A stretch of DNA of 64,000 bases. Origin: Mycobacterium sp. 1164985.4. GTDB lineage: Bacteria; Actinomycetota; Actinomycetes; Mycobacteriales; Mycobacteriaceae. The notes below the pieces were generated by a model. The model worked only from the letters and a program-made list of their open reading frames with translations, was not told the origin of the DNA and made no database searches. Location: contig NZ_LZMD01000012.1 of NCBI RefSeq assembly GCF_001668575.1, positions 1-64,000 on the forward strand, given 5' to 3'. This document shows, in pieces, positions 53,224 to 61,452 of this stretch; the first letter of the stretch is position 1, and the number at the start of each line of letters is the position of its first letter. A program made the translations under genes and the position numbers.

Positions 53224-54963
53224 TTGGGCTTTCTGAAAGCGGATTCACCCGCGCTCGACCACCCGACATGGCGGCAGGGCAGCCGATCGGGGCGGCTCAA
53301 GCCTCTCGTGCGCCACATCGCGGAGCGGGGGATGGGGAACCCCGACGTGCTGTATGTGCTCTACACGGTGAAGATCGCGTTGTTCGTAATCGGCGGCGTG
53401 TGTTTCGCGTTGGCCACCAAGGGCATCGACGGGTGGGGAAACATCGCGTCGTGGTGGAGCGAGCCGATCGTCTTCCAGAAGGCCGTGCTGTGGGCGCTGC
53501 TGTTCGAGGTGCTCGGACTGGGCTGCGGATTCGGGCCGTTGACCGGGAAGATCAAACCGCCGATGGGCTCGGTGCTGTACTGGCTCCGCGTCGGGACCAT
53601 CCGGCTCCCGCCGTGGCCGCGCTGGGTGCCGCTGACCGCCGGTGATCGCCGCGGTCCGCTCGACGTGGTGCTGTATGCCGGTCTGCTCGTTGCGACGCTC
53701 TGCGCGCTGCTGTCGGACGGCACGGGACCCGTTGCCGCTTTGGATACCTCGATCGGATTGCTGCCGACTCCGAACATCGCTGTGATTGTCGCGTTGCTTG
53801 CGATCGCCGGGCTTCGCGACAAGCTCATCTTCCTCGCCGCCCGCGGCGAGGTGTACGGGGCGTTGACGGTGACGTTCCTGCTGCCGGGGCAGGACATGAT
53901 CGTCGCAGCGAAGTTGGTGATGGTGGCGATCTGGATGGGGGCGGCCACATCGAAGCTGAACAAACATTTTCCCTATGTTGTCGCGACGATGATGGGTAAC
54001 AGCCCTCTGGTTCGCTCGAAGCGCTTGCGCACGTTGCTCTATCGCGGCTACCCGGAGGACGTTCGGCCCAGCATTATCCCGCGGCTGCTCGCGCATGGCG
54101 GCACCGTCGTCGAATTGCTTGTGCCGCTGGTGATGTTCTTCTCCCACGGCGGAGTGATCACCATCGTCGCGGCCACGGTGATGGTGATCTTTCACCTCGT
54201 GATACTGACGTCGATTCCTCTTGGGGTGCCTCTGGAGTGGAACGTCTTCATGATCTTCGGCATCGGGTCGCTCTTCGTCGCACATGCGGATCTCGGCCTC
54301 GGTGAGCTTGCGCAGCCGTGGGCGGTGGCCGCGCTGATGGCGGTGATCATCGCCGCAATCGTTCTCGGCAACGTCGACCCGCCGAAAGTGTCCTTCCTGC
54401 CGGGGATGCGCTACTACGCGGGCAACTGGGACATCTCCACCTGGTGTTTGACCGAGTCGGCCACCGCCAAGATCCAGGAGCGGGCCTCGGGACTCGGCTT
54501 GTTGCAGCACAAGCAACTCGAACGGCTCGCCGGTCCCGAGAATGCGGAGATCGCGATGTACCGCGGCTTGGCGTTTCGTGCGATGTACGCACACGGCCGC
54601 GCCGTCGTGACGCTGTTGAATCGCGTCATGCCCGCCGGGCGTGAGGATGAGTACGCCGTCGTCGAGGGCGAGATGGTCGCCGCGTATGCGCTCGGATGGA
54701 GCTTCGGCGACGGCCATCTGCACAACGAGAACCTGGTGCGAGCTCTGCACGCCCGCTGTCGTTTCGAGCCGGGCGAGGTTCGCATCATCATGATCGATGG
54801 TCAGCCGATCCATCGACAGCGGCAGCGGTATCGCCTCATCGACGCCGCGACAGGCGAGTTCGAACGTGGCACCTTCGAGATCGCTGATCTGATCGATCGC
54901 CAGCCGTGGGAGGACGACGTACCGATTACGGTGATAGCCGCAACGGCGGTCGACCGTCGCTAG
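53224..54963 (+). CDS. DUF3556 multi-pass membrane protein
   Basis: This 579-residue protein matches what I recall of the mycobacterial DUF3556 family. The N-terminal ~390 residues contain about eight hydrophobic helices (for example FVIGGVCFALA, ALLFEVLGLGCGFGPL, VAALMAVIIAAIVLGNV). The C-terminal ~190 residues are soluble and include PGMRYYAGNWDISTWCL, a His-rich SFGDGHLHNENLV and a closing domain. The start is a TTG with AGAGGGAA 6-9 nt upstream. Coupling to a Rieske oxygenase suggests a membrane partner, possibly in electron supply or in handling a lipid substrate, but the function is unknown. Confidence 0.75.
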   Translation: MGFLKADSPALDHPTWRQGSRSGRLKPLVRHIAERGMGNPDVLYVLYTVKIALFVIGGVCFALATKGIDGWGNIASWWSEPIVFQKAVLWALLFEVLGLGCGFGPLTGKIKPPMGSVLYWLRVGTIRLPPWPRWVPLTAGDRRGPLDVVLYAGLLVATLCALLSDGTGPVAALDTSIGLLPTPNIAVIVALLAIAGLRDKLIFLAARGEVYGALTVTFLLPGQDMIVAAKLVMVAIWMGAATSKLNKHFPYVVATMMGNSPLVRSKRLRTLLYRGYPEDVRPSIIPRLLAHGGTVVELLVPLVMFFSHGGVITIVAATVMVIFHLVILTSIPLGVPLEWNVFMIFGIGSLFVAHADLGLGELAQPWAVAALMAVIIAAIVLGNVDPPKVSFLPGMRYYAGNWDISTWCLTESATAKIQERASGLGLLQHKQLERLAGPENAEIAMYRGLAFRAMYAHGRAVVTLLNRVMPAGREDEYAVVEGEMVAAYALGWSFGDGHLHNENLVRALHARCRFEPGEVRIIMIDGQPIHRQRQRYRLIDAATGEFERGTFEIADLIDRQPWEDDVPITVIAATAVDRR

Positions 54964-55002
54964 GGGCGCATCAGACGCCATCGGCCCCGCAGGTTCGCGG
55001 GC
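54964..55002. terminator. Possible terminator between convergent genes
   Basis: The 39-bp gap between the DUF3556 stop and the mycofactocin-type SDR stop contains short complementary blocks (GGGGC with GGCCCC, and CCCGC with GCGGG). These could form one or two small hairpins. There is no U-tract, so support is weak. Confidence 0.35.
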
Positions 55003-55860
55003 TCAAATACCCATCTTGAGGCTGGCGCCGGCGTCGACGAAGAGTTGTTGGCCGGTCACATAGCGTGACTCGTCGGAAGCAAGGTAGACGACCGCATGCG
55101 AGATGTCTTCCGGCTCGACGTAGGGGATCGGCATCGCCTGGAGGACGGGAAAGACGAGTTCGGCATCATCACGCGAAGGATCGGCGAGATCCGGCCGGAA
55201 TGTGCGATACATCGGCAAGTTGTGCAGCATGTCGGTGTTCACGTTCGTGGGATGGATCGCGTTGATCCGAATGCTGTGGGGTGCCATCGTCAGTGCGAGC
55301 GCCTTCGTGTACTCGCGGATCATCTTCTTGGCCATGCCGTACCCCGCGCCGCCGGGACCCTGCGGTCCGCCGCCGGTCGCGAGATCCTTTTGTTCGACGA
55401 GCCCCGCGATCGATCCGGTCACGATGATCGAACCACCCGGCCCGAGATGATCGAGGCTGAGGTGAATCGTATTGACGACTCCCACGAAGTCGACGTCGAA
55501 GGCGTCGATGAACCCGCGGTAGGGAATATGGCTGCCTTGCGGGCATATTCCCGCATTCGCGACGACGACGTGCAGACCGCCGAGCTCGGCAACGGCGTCG
55601 TCGAGCACCTTCTTCAGGGTGGGCCGGTCACGCACGTCGACTGCTGCAGTGATGACCCTGCGTCCGGCCTTCTCAACCAGTTTCGCTGTCTCGTCGAGGT
55701 CGGCGCGCGTCGCCAGCGAATATTCGTTCGAGGGGATATCCGCACAAATGTCGATTGCGATGATGTCAGCGCCCTCGTCGGCCATGTTCACCGCATGGCT
55801 GCGGCCCTGACCACGGGCTGCGCCGGTGATCGCGGCCACCTTGCCGCTGAGACGGTTCAT
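55003..55860 (-). CDS. Mycofactocin-coupled SDR family oxidoreductase
   Basis: This 285-residue short-chain dehydrogenase has the extended N-terminus typical of the mycofactocin-coupled group: TGAARGQGRSHAVNMADEGADIIAIDIC (split, residues 12-39). The active site includes GSIAG (Ser) and YGMAKK (Tyr-x-x-x-Lys). In that group NAD(H) is held non-exchangeably and electrons leave via the peptide-derived redox cofactor mycofactocin. No mft genes lie in this window. Substrates are alcohols or hydroxylated lipids. The start has CCTCC-type Shine-Dalgarno complement just upstream (GGAGGG on the coding strand). Confidence 0.88.
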   Translation of the reverse strand: MNRLSGKVAAITGAARGQGRSHAVNMADEGADIIAIDICADIPSNEYSLATRADLDETAKLVEKAGRRVITAAVDVRDRPTLKKVLDDAVAELGGLHVVVANAGICPQGSHIPYRGFIDAFDVDFVGVVNTIHLSLDHLGPGGSIIVTGSIAGLVEQKDLATGGGPQGPGGAGYGMAKKMIREYTKALALTMAPHSIRINAIHPTNVNTDMLHNLPMYRTFRPDLADPSRDDAELVFPVLQAMPIPYVEPEDISHAVVYLASDESRYVTGQQLFVDAGASLKMGI

Positions 55861-55912
55861 CTAGCCCTCCAATGCGCTAAGACGCGGGCCTCCATGCCGG
55901 TTGGATGATAGA

Positions 55913-55934
55913 ACAGATAGTGTCAACTTGTCAC
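55913..55934 (-). promoter_or_regulatory. Repeated putative regulatory site S1
   Basis: On the plus strand it reads ACAGAT-AG-TGTC-AACTTGTCAC. It shares ACAGATNNTGTC with site S2 at 58013-58034. It includes a TTGACA on the minus strand and the imperfect dyad GTGTCAA-C-TTGTCAC, and overlaps the end of the DUF427-TesB gene, 53-74 bp upstream of the mycofactocin-type SDR. Confidence 0.4.
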
Positions 55935-57211
55935 ATAGCGGTACGACTGTCGTGCCCCATCGCTGCAGGATCGCGTTGGAACTCACGAACCATGGCCTGA
56001 ATCGTGTAAGAAGCCGCCAGCCGGCCGTCCTCGGTAAAGACGTGACCGTCCCCCTGGACCAAGCCACGCCCGGCCCAGAACGCTCGATTGGCGTAGAGCA
56101 GCCAGTCGGTGACATCCACCTCCTCGTGAAAAGCGATCGTGGCCTTCATGATCCCGGTCGACAATGTGCGGTGCGCAAGCGCCTCGCCGAATCCGGCATG
56201 GGGGAGCATGCCCGCGGCGATGGTCCAATGCGTCGACGACTGGGCGAGAAGGCCCGTGTGGAGATACGGCTCATCGGGGGCTTCGCGGAACCGGACCCAC
56301 GCATTGATCTCGGGCGGGCCCACCCGGTCGGGGTTGAGGTCGTAGGCCCCGTCGACGATCCTGATCTCGCGGCCGGGCATTCCGAAACCTTCGAACGGTT
56401 CTGCGTCCACGGGCTTCGCGACGTCCGGCATCGCCGCCACATGACTGATGACGTCATCGGATCCGGAGTCGCACAGCAGTATCGCGGCACCTCGCAGTGT
56501 GCCGTGTTGGGTCGCGCGTACCTCGGCGGTGGAGAACGTCCGCCCCTTGCGGAGCAGTTCGACGGTCAGATCGACCGGTGCCCCGAAGGAGGCCGCTTTG
56601 ACGAAAACCATCGACGCAGACGTGACACGTTGCTGCGGAAGCCTTTTCGACACGGCGACGATGGCTTCTGCAAGTAGCTGCCCGCCTTCCACCACATCGC
56701 GGGCCGCGGGACCATGCGCGGGGCCGACAAACGTATTCGCATCGGTGGGTTGGACGTCGATCAGTCGCACCAACTCGGCGGCATCGCCCCACAGCGGAAA
56801 CCTCACAGGTACCAAGGATCCGTCATGCCAACGCTCCACGACAACGACGCGCAGCCGCTCGTCGTAAAACGAAACGTGGCCGACGATCCCCGCTACCTCG
56901 GGCAGCGGAGTAGGATAGCTCCACGCGACGTTCTCGATCTCCTGGTCCCGGTGGCGCAGGCTCCAGTACGAGGCTTCGCCCTTGAACGGGCACACCGTGG
57001 TGTGCGCGTTGGGTACGAGCAGATCCCATTGGACGTCTTCCTCCGGAAAGTACAGCCGGTCAACGTGATCGGTTTCCGCAACGACGAGGCAGTTCTCACT
57101 CTCGGCGACCAGGGTGTCATCGAGCCACACCTGCCCGATGTAGGGACACGACCTGATGCCGATCCTGTAGTCCGGGTGCGACGGCCATGCCGACTCGATC
57201 TTCGTGGTCAT
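55931..57211 (-). CDS. DUF427 - TesB-like thioesterase fusion protein
   Basis: The 426-residue protein joins two domains. Residues ~1-120 form a DUF427 domain (VWLDDTLVAESENCLVVAETDHVDRLYFP, split; then VCPFKGEASYW). Residues ~150-415 form a double-hotdog acyl-CoA thioesterase of the TesB type (FVGPAHGPAARDVVEGGQLLAEAIVAV, split; MVFVKAASFGAPVDLTVELLRKG, split; and the second hotdog around THWTIAAGMLPHAGFG). The thioesterase half would release CoA from an acyl-CoA product; DUF427 has no proven role. The start at 57211 overlaps the SDR stop by 4 nt, giving a two-gene unit. Confidence 0.8.
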   Translation of the reverse strand: MTTKIESAWPSHPDYRIGIRSCPYIGQVWLDDTLVAESENCLVVAETDHVDRLYFPEEDVQWDLLVPNAHTTVCPFKGEASYWSLRHRDQEIENVAWSYPTPLPEVAGIVGHVSFYDERLRVVVVERWHDGSLVPVRFPLWGDAAELVRLIDVQPTDANTFVGPAHGPAARDVVEGGQLLAEAIVAVSKRLPQQRVTSASMVFVKAASFGAPVDLTVELLRKGRTFSTAEVRATQHGTLRGAAILLCDSGSDDVISHVAAMPDVAKPVDAEPFEGFGMPGREIRIVDGAYDLNPDRVGPPEINAWVRFREAPDEPYLHTGLLAQSSTHWTIAAGMLPHAGFGEALAHRTLSTGIMKATIAFHEEVDVTDWLLYANRAFWAGRGLVQGDGHVFTEDGRLAASYTIQAMVREFQRDPAAMGHDSRTAM

Positions 57212-57966
57212 GCCCGCATCGGACCTGTCGGAGACTTCACGACGATCGATTCCAAACCGACGTCCGGATGGTCGATGGCGCTGGCGTAGATTCCGACCAA
57301 GACATCCGCGACCGCCTCCGGGGCCATCAGGCTCTCCTGAACGAGGCCGCGCGAAAGCCATTCGGTGACTGCGGTATTCAGAAGGCTGGGATCGAAGGCG
57401 GACGTGAAGTCCGTCGGTACGGTTCCACTGACCTCGATGCAGCTGAACCGGTATCCCGGTTTCTCCAGGCGCCATGAGACCAGGCACCGTTCCAACGCTG
57501 CCTTGCTCGCCGAGTAGGCGCCGAGCGCGGTGTGCGGGTGGCGGACTGAATCCGACGACATCGCAGCCACGATCGCTGAAGGGGTGAGCGCGGGAAGCAG
57601 CGCGCGAATGATCTCGTGCACGCCGACCACGTTCGTTTCGAAGACGTCGAGCCAGTCCTGTGCATCGGTGTCGGCGAACATCTTCAGAGGTGCGTAGCCC
57701 GACGAGATCAACACGATGTCCACCGTGTCGAGGGTGTCCCGGGCGGTATCTGCGAGACGCGCGCAATCGGCCGATGTGCGGACGTCGACGGCGACCGCGA
57801 CGCCTCCGCCCGCCTCCGCGACGACCTCCTCGAGTTTGTCGACTCGGCGGGCGGCGAGGACCAGTCGGGCGCCCTCCTTGCCTGCTCTGACGGCGAAGGC
57901 GCGTCCGATCCCCGCGGACGCGCCCACCACGACCACCCGTTTACCGGCCAGCGAACGCTCACCCAT
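57208..57966 (-). CDS. Short-chain dehydrogenase/reductase
   Basis: The 252-residue classical SDR has nucleotide motif VVVGASAGIGRA (about 11-22) and catalytic Ser in MSSDSV and YSASK (Tyr-x-x-x-Lys). The substrate loop is IEVSGTVPTDFTS. It oxidises or reduces a hydroxyl/keto group with NAD(P). The start at 57966 (MGERSLAGKR) has GAGGG about 10 nt upstream; a TTG at 58008 would add fourteen residues. It is coupled by a 4-nt overlap to the DUF427-TesB gene and lies 82 bp downstream of the TetR gene. Confidence 0.88.
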   Translation of the reverse strand: MGERSLAGKRVVVVGASAGIGRAFAVRAGKEGARLVLAARRVDKLEEVVAEAGGGVAVAVDVRTSADCARLADTARDTLDTVDIVLISSGYAPLKMFADTDAQDWLDVFETNVVGVHEIIRALLPALTPSAIVAAMSSDSVRHPHTALGAYSASKAALERCLVSWRLEKPGYRFSCIEVSGTVPTDFTSAFDPSLLNTAVTEWLSRGLVQESLMAPEAVADVLVGIYASAIDHPDVGLESIVVKSPTGPMRA

Positions 57967-58012
57967 CAGATCTCTGCCCTCGCTCTCCTGCGCCGTCGGG
58001 GAGAACAATATT

Positions 58013-58034
58013 ACAGATTATGTCTTACTGACTA
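58013..58034 (-). promoter_or_regulatory. Repeated putative regulatory site S2
   Basis: Plus-strand sequence ACAGAT-TA-TGTC-TTACTGACTA shares ACAGATNNTGTC with S1. On the minus strand it supplies TAATCT, a possible -10 box for the SDR at 57966. It lies between the TetR stop and the SDR start. Confidence 0.4.
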
Positions 58035-58048
58035 GGGGTGCGCTCGGT

Positions 58049-58660
58049 TCACCGCAGACCGTTGACCGCGAACTTCTCGACGTAGCGGCGCACGGTCGCC
58101 GGTTTGGACATGTCGAAGGTCTGAGCTTTGTTGACCGTCGAGAACGAGTAGATGATCCGCGCGAGCCATTCACTAGCCGCTGCCACATCGACGCCCGCCC
58201 CCACCTCGCCTCGCTCCTGGGCCTCCCGCACGTAGGGCACCAGGAACTGGGTCGTGCGTCGCACCGCGGAGTCCCCATCGGAGATCATGTGCCGCATCAA
58301 CTCGGCGTCGTCGGCCATCAAACGATTGCGGGTCCGATGGTCGAGCAGGATCTTGGCGTGGGTTTCGGCCATCGCGCCGATCTTTTCCGCCAGCGTCGGC
58401 TTCTTTGCCATCGCCGCCGCGACTTCCTTGTAGAACCTCTGCGCGCCGTACTCGATCGCCGCCTCGATCAGGATCGTGCGGTCCTCGAAATACCGATATA
58501 CCGTCCCCCGCGACACATTCGCCATCCGGGCTACGTCCTGCACGCTGGTGCGCTGAATCCCCAGTTGCGCAAAGCAGAGGTTCGCCGCCTCGAGAATCTG
58601 ATCTCGGCGGTCCGACTCCTCTTGCTCGTCGATCGCGGCCGCGGCCCGCTCAGTCGACAT
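58049..58660 (-). CDS. TetR family transcriptional regulator
   Basis: The 203-residue TetR protein has the DNA-binding helices at about 33-62 (QRTSVQDVARMANVSRGTVYRYF). The start at 58660 has GAGGGG 4 nt upstream. It heads the SDR / DUF427-TesB unit on the minus strand and is divergent from the SDR at 58858. Sites S1 and S2, and the small dyad AGTGA-CA-TCACT at 58783-58794, are candidate operators; the ligand is unknown. Confidence 0.87.
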   Translation of the reverse strand: MSTERAAAAIDEQEESDRRDQILEAANLCFAQLGIQRTSVQDVARMANVSRGTVYRYFEDRTILIEAAIEYGAQRFYKEVAAAMAKKPTLAEKIGAMAETHAKILLDHRTRNRLMADDAELMRHMISDGDSAVRRTTQFLVPYVREAQERGEVGAGVDVAAASEWLARIIYSFSTVNKAQTFDMSKPATVRRYVEKFAVNGLR

Positions 58661-58782
58661 GTCGCCCCTCGTCCCAGAAAGCTGAGTCTGTCAAGGTCTC
58701 TATGCTACGCGACACCCAGTGTTCCGGTGTTCCGGCGCACCGTCGCCCACATCGCGAGGCTCGGAGAACACAGGGTGAACAT

Positions 58783-58794
58783 AGTGACATCACT
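58783..58794. promoter_or_regulatory. Small dyad between divergent TetR and SDR genes
   Basis: AGTGA-CA-TCACT is a 12-bp palindrome with a 2-bp centre, in the 197-bp gap between the TetR gene (start 58660) and the SDR (start 58858). It could be an operator half-set. The rest of the gap shows no other strong signal apart from AAGGGGG before the SDR start. Confidence 0.35.
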
Positions 58795-58857
58795 CGTCTA
58801 GATGTTTAGTCTCGCACGATATCGGTTGGCGTACTGACCGGCAAGAAGGGGGCCAGC

Positions 58858-59667
58858 GTGGATCTCGGGGTGTCCGGACGCAACTTCATCATTGTCGGCG
58901 GGACGACCGGCATGGGATTCGCCGCCGCCGAGGAGCTGGCTCGCGACGGCGCCAATGTCGCGCTCCTGGCGCGCGACGGCGAACGGGCAACCAAGAGGGC
59001 GAACCGGCTGTCCGACCGATATGGGGTGAACGCCGTGGGAATCAGCGTCGACGCCGCCGCCACCGGCGATGGCGTGCAGCGCGCCGTCGATGAGGCGGCC
59101 GACCGGCTCGGCCCACTGCGCGGCCTGGCCGTGACGGCGGGCCCGATGAGGCAGCAGGGCCCGTTTCTCGAGCACGGCGACGATTCGTGGGACTGGTACT
59201 ACCAGATGATCCTGATGGCGACGGTGCGGTCATGCCGCGCGGTCATTCCCCATCTGCAGCGCAACGGGGGAGGGACGGTGGTGACGACGGCCGCGTATTC
59301 GGTACGGGCGCCGAAGATCCTCATACCGCCCTACAACGCGCTCAAGGCCGCCGTCCTGACGCTTTCCAAGATTCTCGCGAAAACCCATGGGCCGGACGGA
59401 ATCCGGGTGAACACTATCTGTCCCGGCTTGTTCGACACCGAGGTGAACGATTTCATCCGTGCACAGCGCGCGACGGAATACGGCGTGCCGCTCGACGATG
59501 CGATTTACACGCACCTGGCCAGCAATCCGGCGTGGAACATGCGCGTCGCGCTCGACCGGGGTGGGCGCCCGCACGAAGCCGGCGAGTTGATCGCGTTCCT
59601 ACTGGGCGAGCGGGCCGCCTACATGACGGGCGCCGTGATCAACATCGACGGCGGCACCGACTTCTAG
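58858..59667 (+). CDS. Short-chain dehydrogenase/reductase
   Basis: The 269-residue SDR has cofactor motif VGGTTGMGFA (18-27) and active-site YNALK (Tyr-x-x-x-Lys) with Ser in AAYSVRAP. The C-terminus MTGAVINIDGGTDF is typical of this family. It starts with GTG preceded by AAGGGGG at 5-nt spacing. It converges on the acyl-CoA dehydrogenase gene with a 4-nt overlap of stop codons (CTAG). The substrate is unknown; context suggests a hydroxyacyl intermediate. Confidence 0.88.
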   Translation: MDLGVSGRNFIIVGGTTGMGFAAAEELARDGANVALLARDGERATKRANRLSDRYGVNAVGISVDAAATGDGVQRAVDEAADRLGPLRGLAVTAGPMRQQGPFLEHGDDSWDWYYQMILMATVRSCRAVIPHLQRNGGGTVVTTAAYSVRAPKILIPPYNALKAAVLTLSKILAKTHGPDGIRVNTICPGLFDTEVNDFIRAQRATEYGVPLDDAIYTHLASNPAWNMRVALDRGGRPHEAGELIAFLLGERAAYMTGAVINIDGGTDF

Positions 59668-60800
59668 ATCCCGACCCGGTCGGCGAGCAGGCCGCGGTGG
59701 TACGTGGCGTCGCCCAGCAGCTGCGCCGACGACCTCGCTCGCTTGAAGTACAGGTGCGCGGGATGCTCCCACGTGAACCCGATACCGCCGTGGATCTGAA
59801 TGTTAGCGGCGGCGGTCTTGGTGAATACGTCCGAGCAGTACGCCTTGGCCAGGGACGCCGCAGCGGGCAGTTCGCCCGCTTGTCCGGCCGCCGCCTGCAC
59901 GGCGTATTGTGCTGCGCCGCGGGCACACTCGATCTCCAGCATCAAGTCGGCACACTTATGGCGGATCGCCTGAAACGACCCGATCGGCCTGCCGAACTGT
60001 CGGCGCGCCTTCGCATAGTCGACTGCCATCTCCAGGCAGCGCTGGGCACCCCCGACCTGTTCCACGGCCAGGCAGGCCGCCGCGATGTCCAGGGCATGTG
60101 ACATCGCGGGCCATGCCTGCCCCTCGGCGCCGATCAGCTCTGCGGGGGTGTGCTCGAAGTCGATGCGGGCTTGGCGCCGCGTCGGATCCAATGTTGACAA
60201 CGGCCGGCGGTGCAGGTTATCGGTCTCGTCGACCGCGAAAAGCGATATGCCCGCATCGGTGCGGGCCGCCACCAGCAGCAGGTCTGCGATGTGCCCGTCC
60301 AGTACAAATGTCTTGGTGCCGTCGAGGGTCCAGCGTGAACCGGTAAAACGTGCGCTGGTCTGGATGTCGTCGACATCCCACCGACCGGACTGCTCTGTCA
60401 TTGCCAGCGCCGCAACCGTCAGTCCCGATGCGATGCGCGGCAGATACGTCGATTTGGCACCGGTGTCTGCGCAGCACATCAGAACGCTGCCGGCCAACAC
60501 CACCGACCCGAAGAACGGACCGGGCAGCAGGGCACGCCCGAACTCCTCGACCACCAACGCCAGTTCCTGGATGCTGTACCCGCTCCCACCGAATTCCTCT
60601 GGGATGGCCAGACCCTGAAGCCCGAGTTGGTCGGCGAGCTGGAACCACACGTCACGGTCGTAACCGTCGGGAGTCCCCATGACACGGCGGACTTCGCTCT
60701 CGGAAGACTTGAGCTCGAGAAATGCACGGACCGTCCGGCGAAGTTCGTCCTGCTCCGGTGAAGGGGTGAAAACCCATGCGGTATCGCCCATCTCAGCCAT
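59664..60800 (-). CDS. Acyl-CoA dehydrogenase family protein
   Basis: The 378-residue acyl-CoA dehydrogenase is of the divergent type common in steroid and cyclic-acid degradation clusters, where two such subunits form heteromers. Visible are LQGLAIPEEFGGSGYS (about 58-73), ALAMTEQSGRWDVDD, ARRQFGRPIGSFQAIRHKCADL, and IQIHGGIGFTWEHPAHLYFKRA. A clear C-terminal catalytic Glu is not obvious. Starts at 60800 and 60791 are equivalent; the former overlaps the NTF2-like stop by 8 nt. It is the last gene of a five-gene minus-strand operon. Confidence 0.87.
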   Translation of the reverse strand: MAEMGDTAWVFTPSPEQDELRRTVRAFLELKSSESEVRRVMGTPDGYDRDVWFQLADQLGLQGLAIPEEFGGSGYSIQELALVVEEFGRALLPGPFFGSVVLAGSVLMCCADTGAKSTYLPRIASGLTVAALAMTEQSGRWDVDDIQTSARFTGSRWTLDGTKTFVLDGHIADLLLVAARTDAGISLFAVDETDNLHRRPLSTLDPTRRQARIDFEHTPAELIGAEGQAWPAMSHALDIAAACLAVEQVGGAQRCLEMAVDYAKARRQFGRPIGSFQAIRHKCADLMLEIECARGAAQYAVQAAAGQAGELPAAASLAKAYCSDVFTKTAAANIQIHGGIGFTWEHPAHLYFKRARSSAQLLGDATYHRGLLADRVGI

Positions 60801-61452
60801 CCCGCGGGTCGTCGTCGGAGTGGCCGGCGGGATGGACCCGCGGTTCGGCGGCATTGCGGCGCAGTGTGCGCAGCCACGCGCCCGCCGGTGCCGGGGCGGG
60901 TACCGGTTTGTCGGGACGGCCGGATTCGGCGTTGTGGAACTCCTGCCACGACGGAAACGCGTCGTGCCAGCCGCCGTCGTGGGGCGGGGTACCCGGCCAC
61001 CGCATTTTCCGCTCGCCCAGCGGAGGATGGGTGATGTCGCTCTCGTACCAGAACAACGGCGTGCGCTTGACGAAGTACCAACGACCGTCCCGACGTTGAT
61101 AGGTGTCCAGGTAAGCGAGCATCTCGATCAGCCAAACCGACTCTGTCTCCAAGTCATTGCGCGAATAGACGAGGCCCGTGGCGTTGTCGACGTCGTGGAT
61201 GTCGATGACGTGGCCGTGCACACCGTGTGCGCTGCCCAACAGGTCGTGCCGCAGCTCGCGGTCGTACCAGGAGCGCAGCGCCGCGCGGCCGCGACGCTTT
61301 CCGGGAACCTTCACGTCGTCGACGAACAGATTGACCAGGGCATCGAGGTCCCGCATATCCAACGCGACCGCGTATTTCGCCGCGAGCTGGCGGATCTCGT
61401 CGAGCGCCTCCAGGCGTTCGATTCGGGCCTCGAGTTCGGCCAACGACGTCAC
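60793..61452 (-). CDS. NTF2/SnoaL-like protein
   Basis: The 219-residue protein has a leading coiled segment (AELEARIERLEALDEIRQLAAKYA, split) followed by the SnoaL cone fold with WYDRELRHDLLG and HVIDIHDVDNATG. It resembles SnoaL_4-type proteins found beside ring-hydroxylating and beta-oxidation genes. A ~50-residue Pro/Ala/Arg-rich tail follows the domain. The GTG start at 61452 overlaps the acyl-CoA synthetase stop as GTGA. It could be a dehydratase or isomerase; no definite active-site assignment. Confidence 0.78.
   Translation of the reverse strand: MTSLAELEARIERLEALDEIRQLAAKYAVALDMRDLDALVNLFVDDVKVPGKRRGRAALRSWYDRELRHDLLGSAHGVHGHVIDIHDVDNATGLVYSRNDLETESVWLIEMLAYLDTYQRRDGRWYFVKRTPLFWYESDITHPPLGERKMRWPGTPPHDGGWHDAFPSWQEFHNAESGRPDKPVPAPAPAGAWLRTLRRNAAEPRVHPAGHSDDDPRDG

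Noticed and set aside
53245..54981. A 578-codon open frame on the minus strand opposite the DUF3556 gene
   Set aside because: Composition is dominated by Arg, Gln, His and Asp and has no helices or motifs, while the plus-strand frame encodes an obvious membrane protein with a ribosome-binding site.
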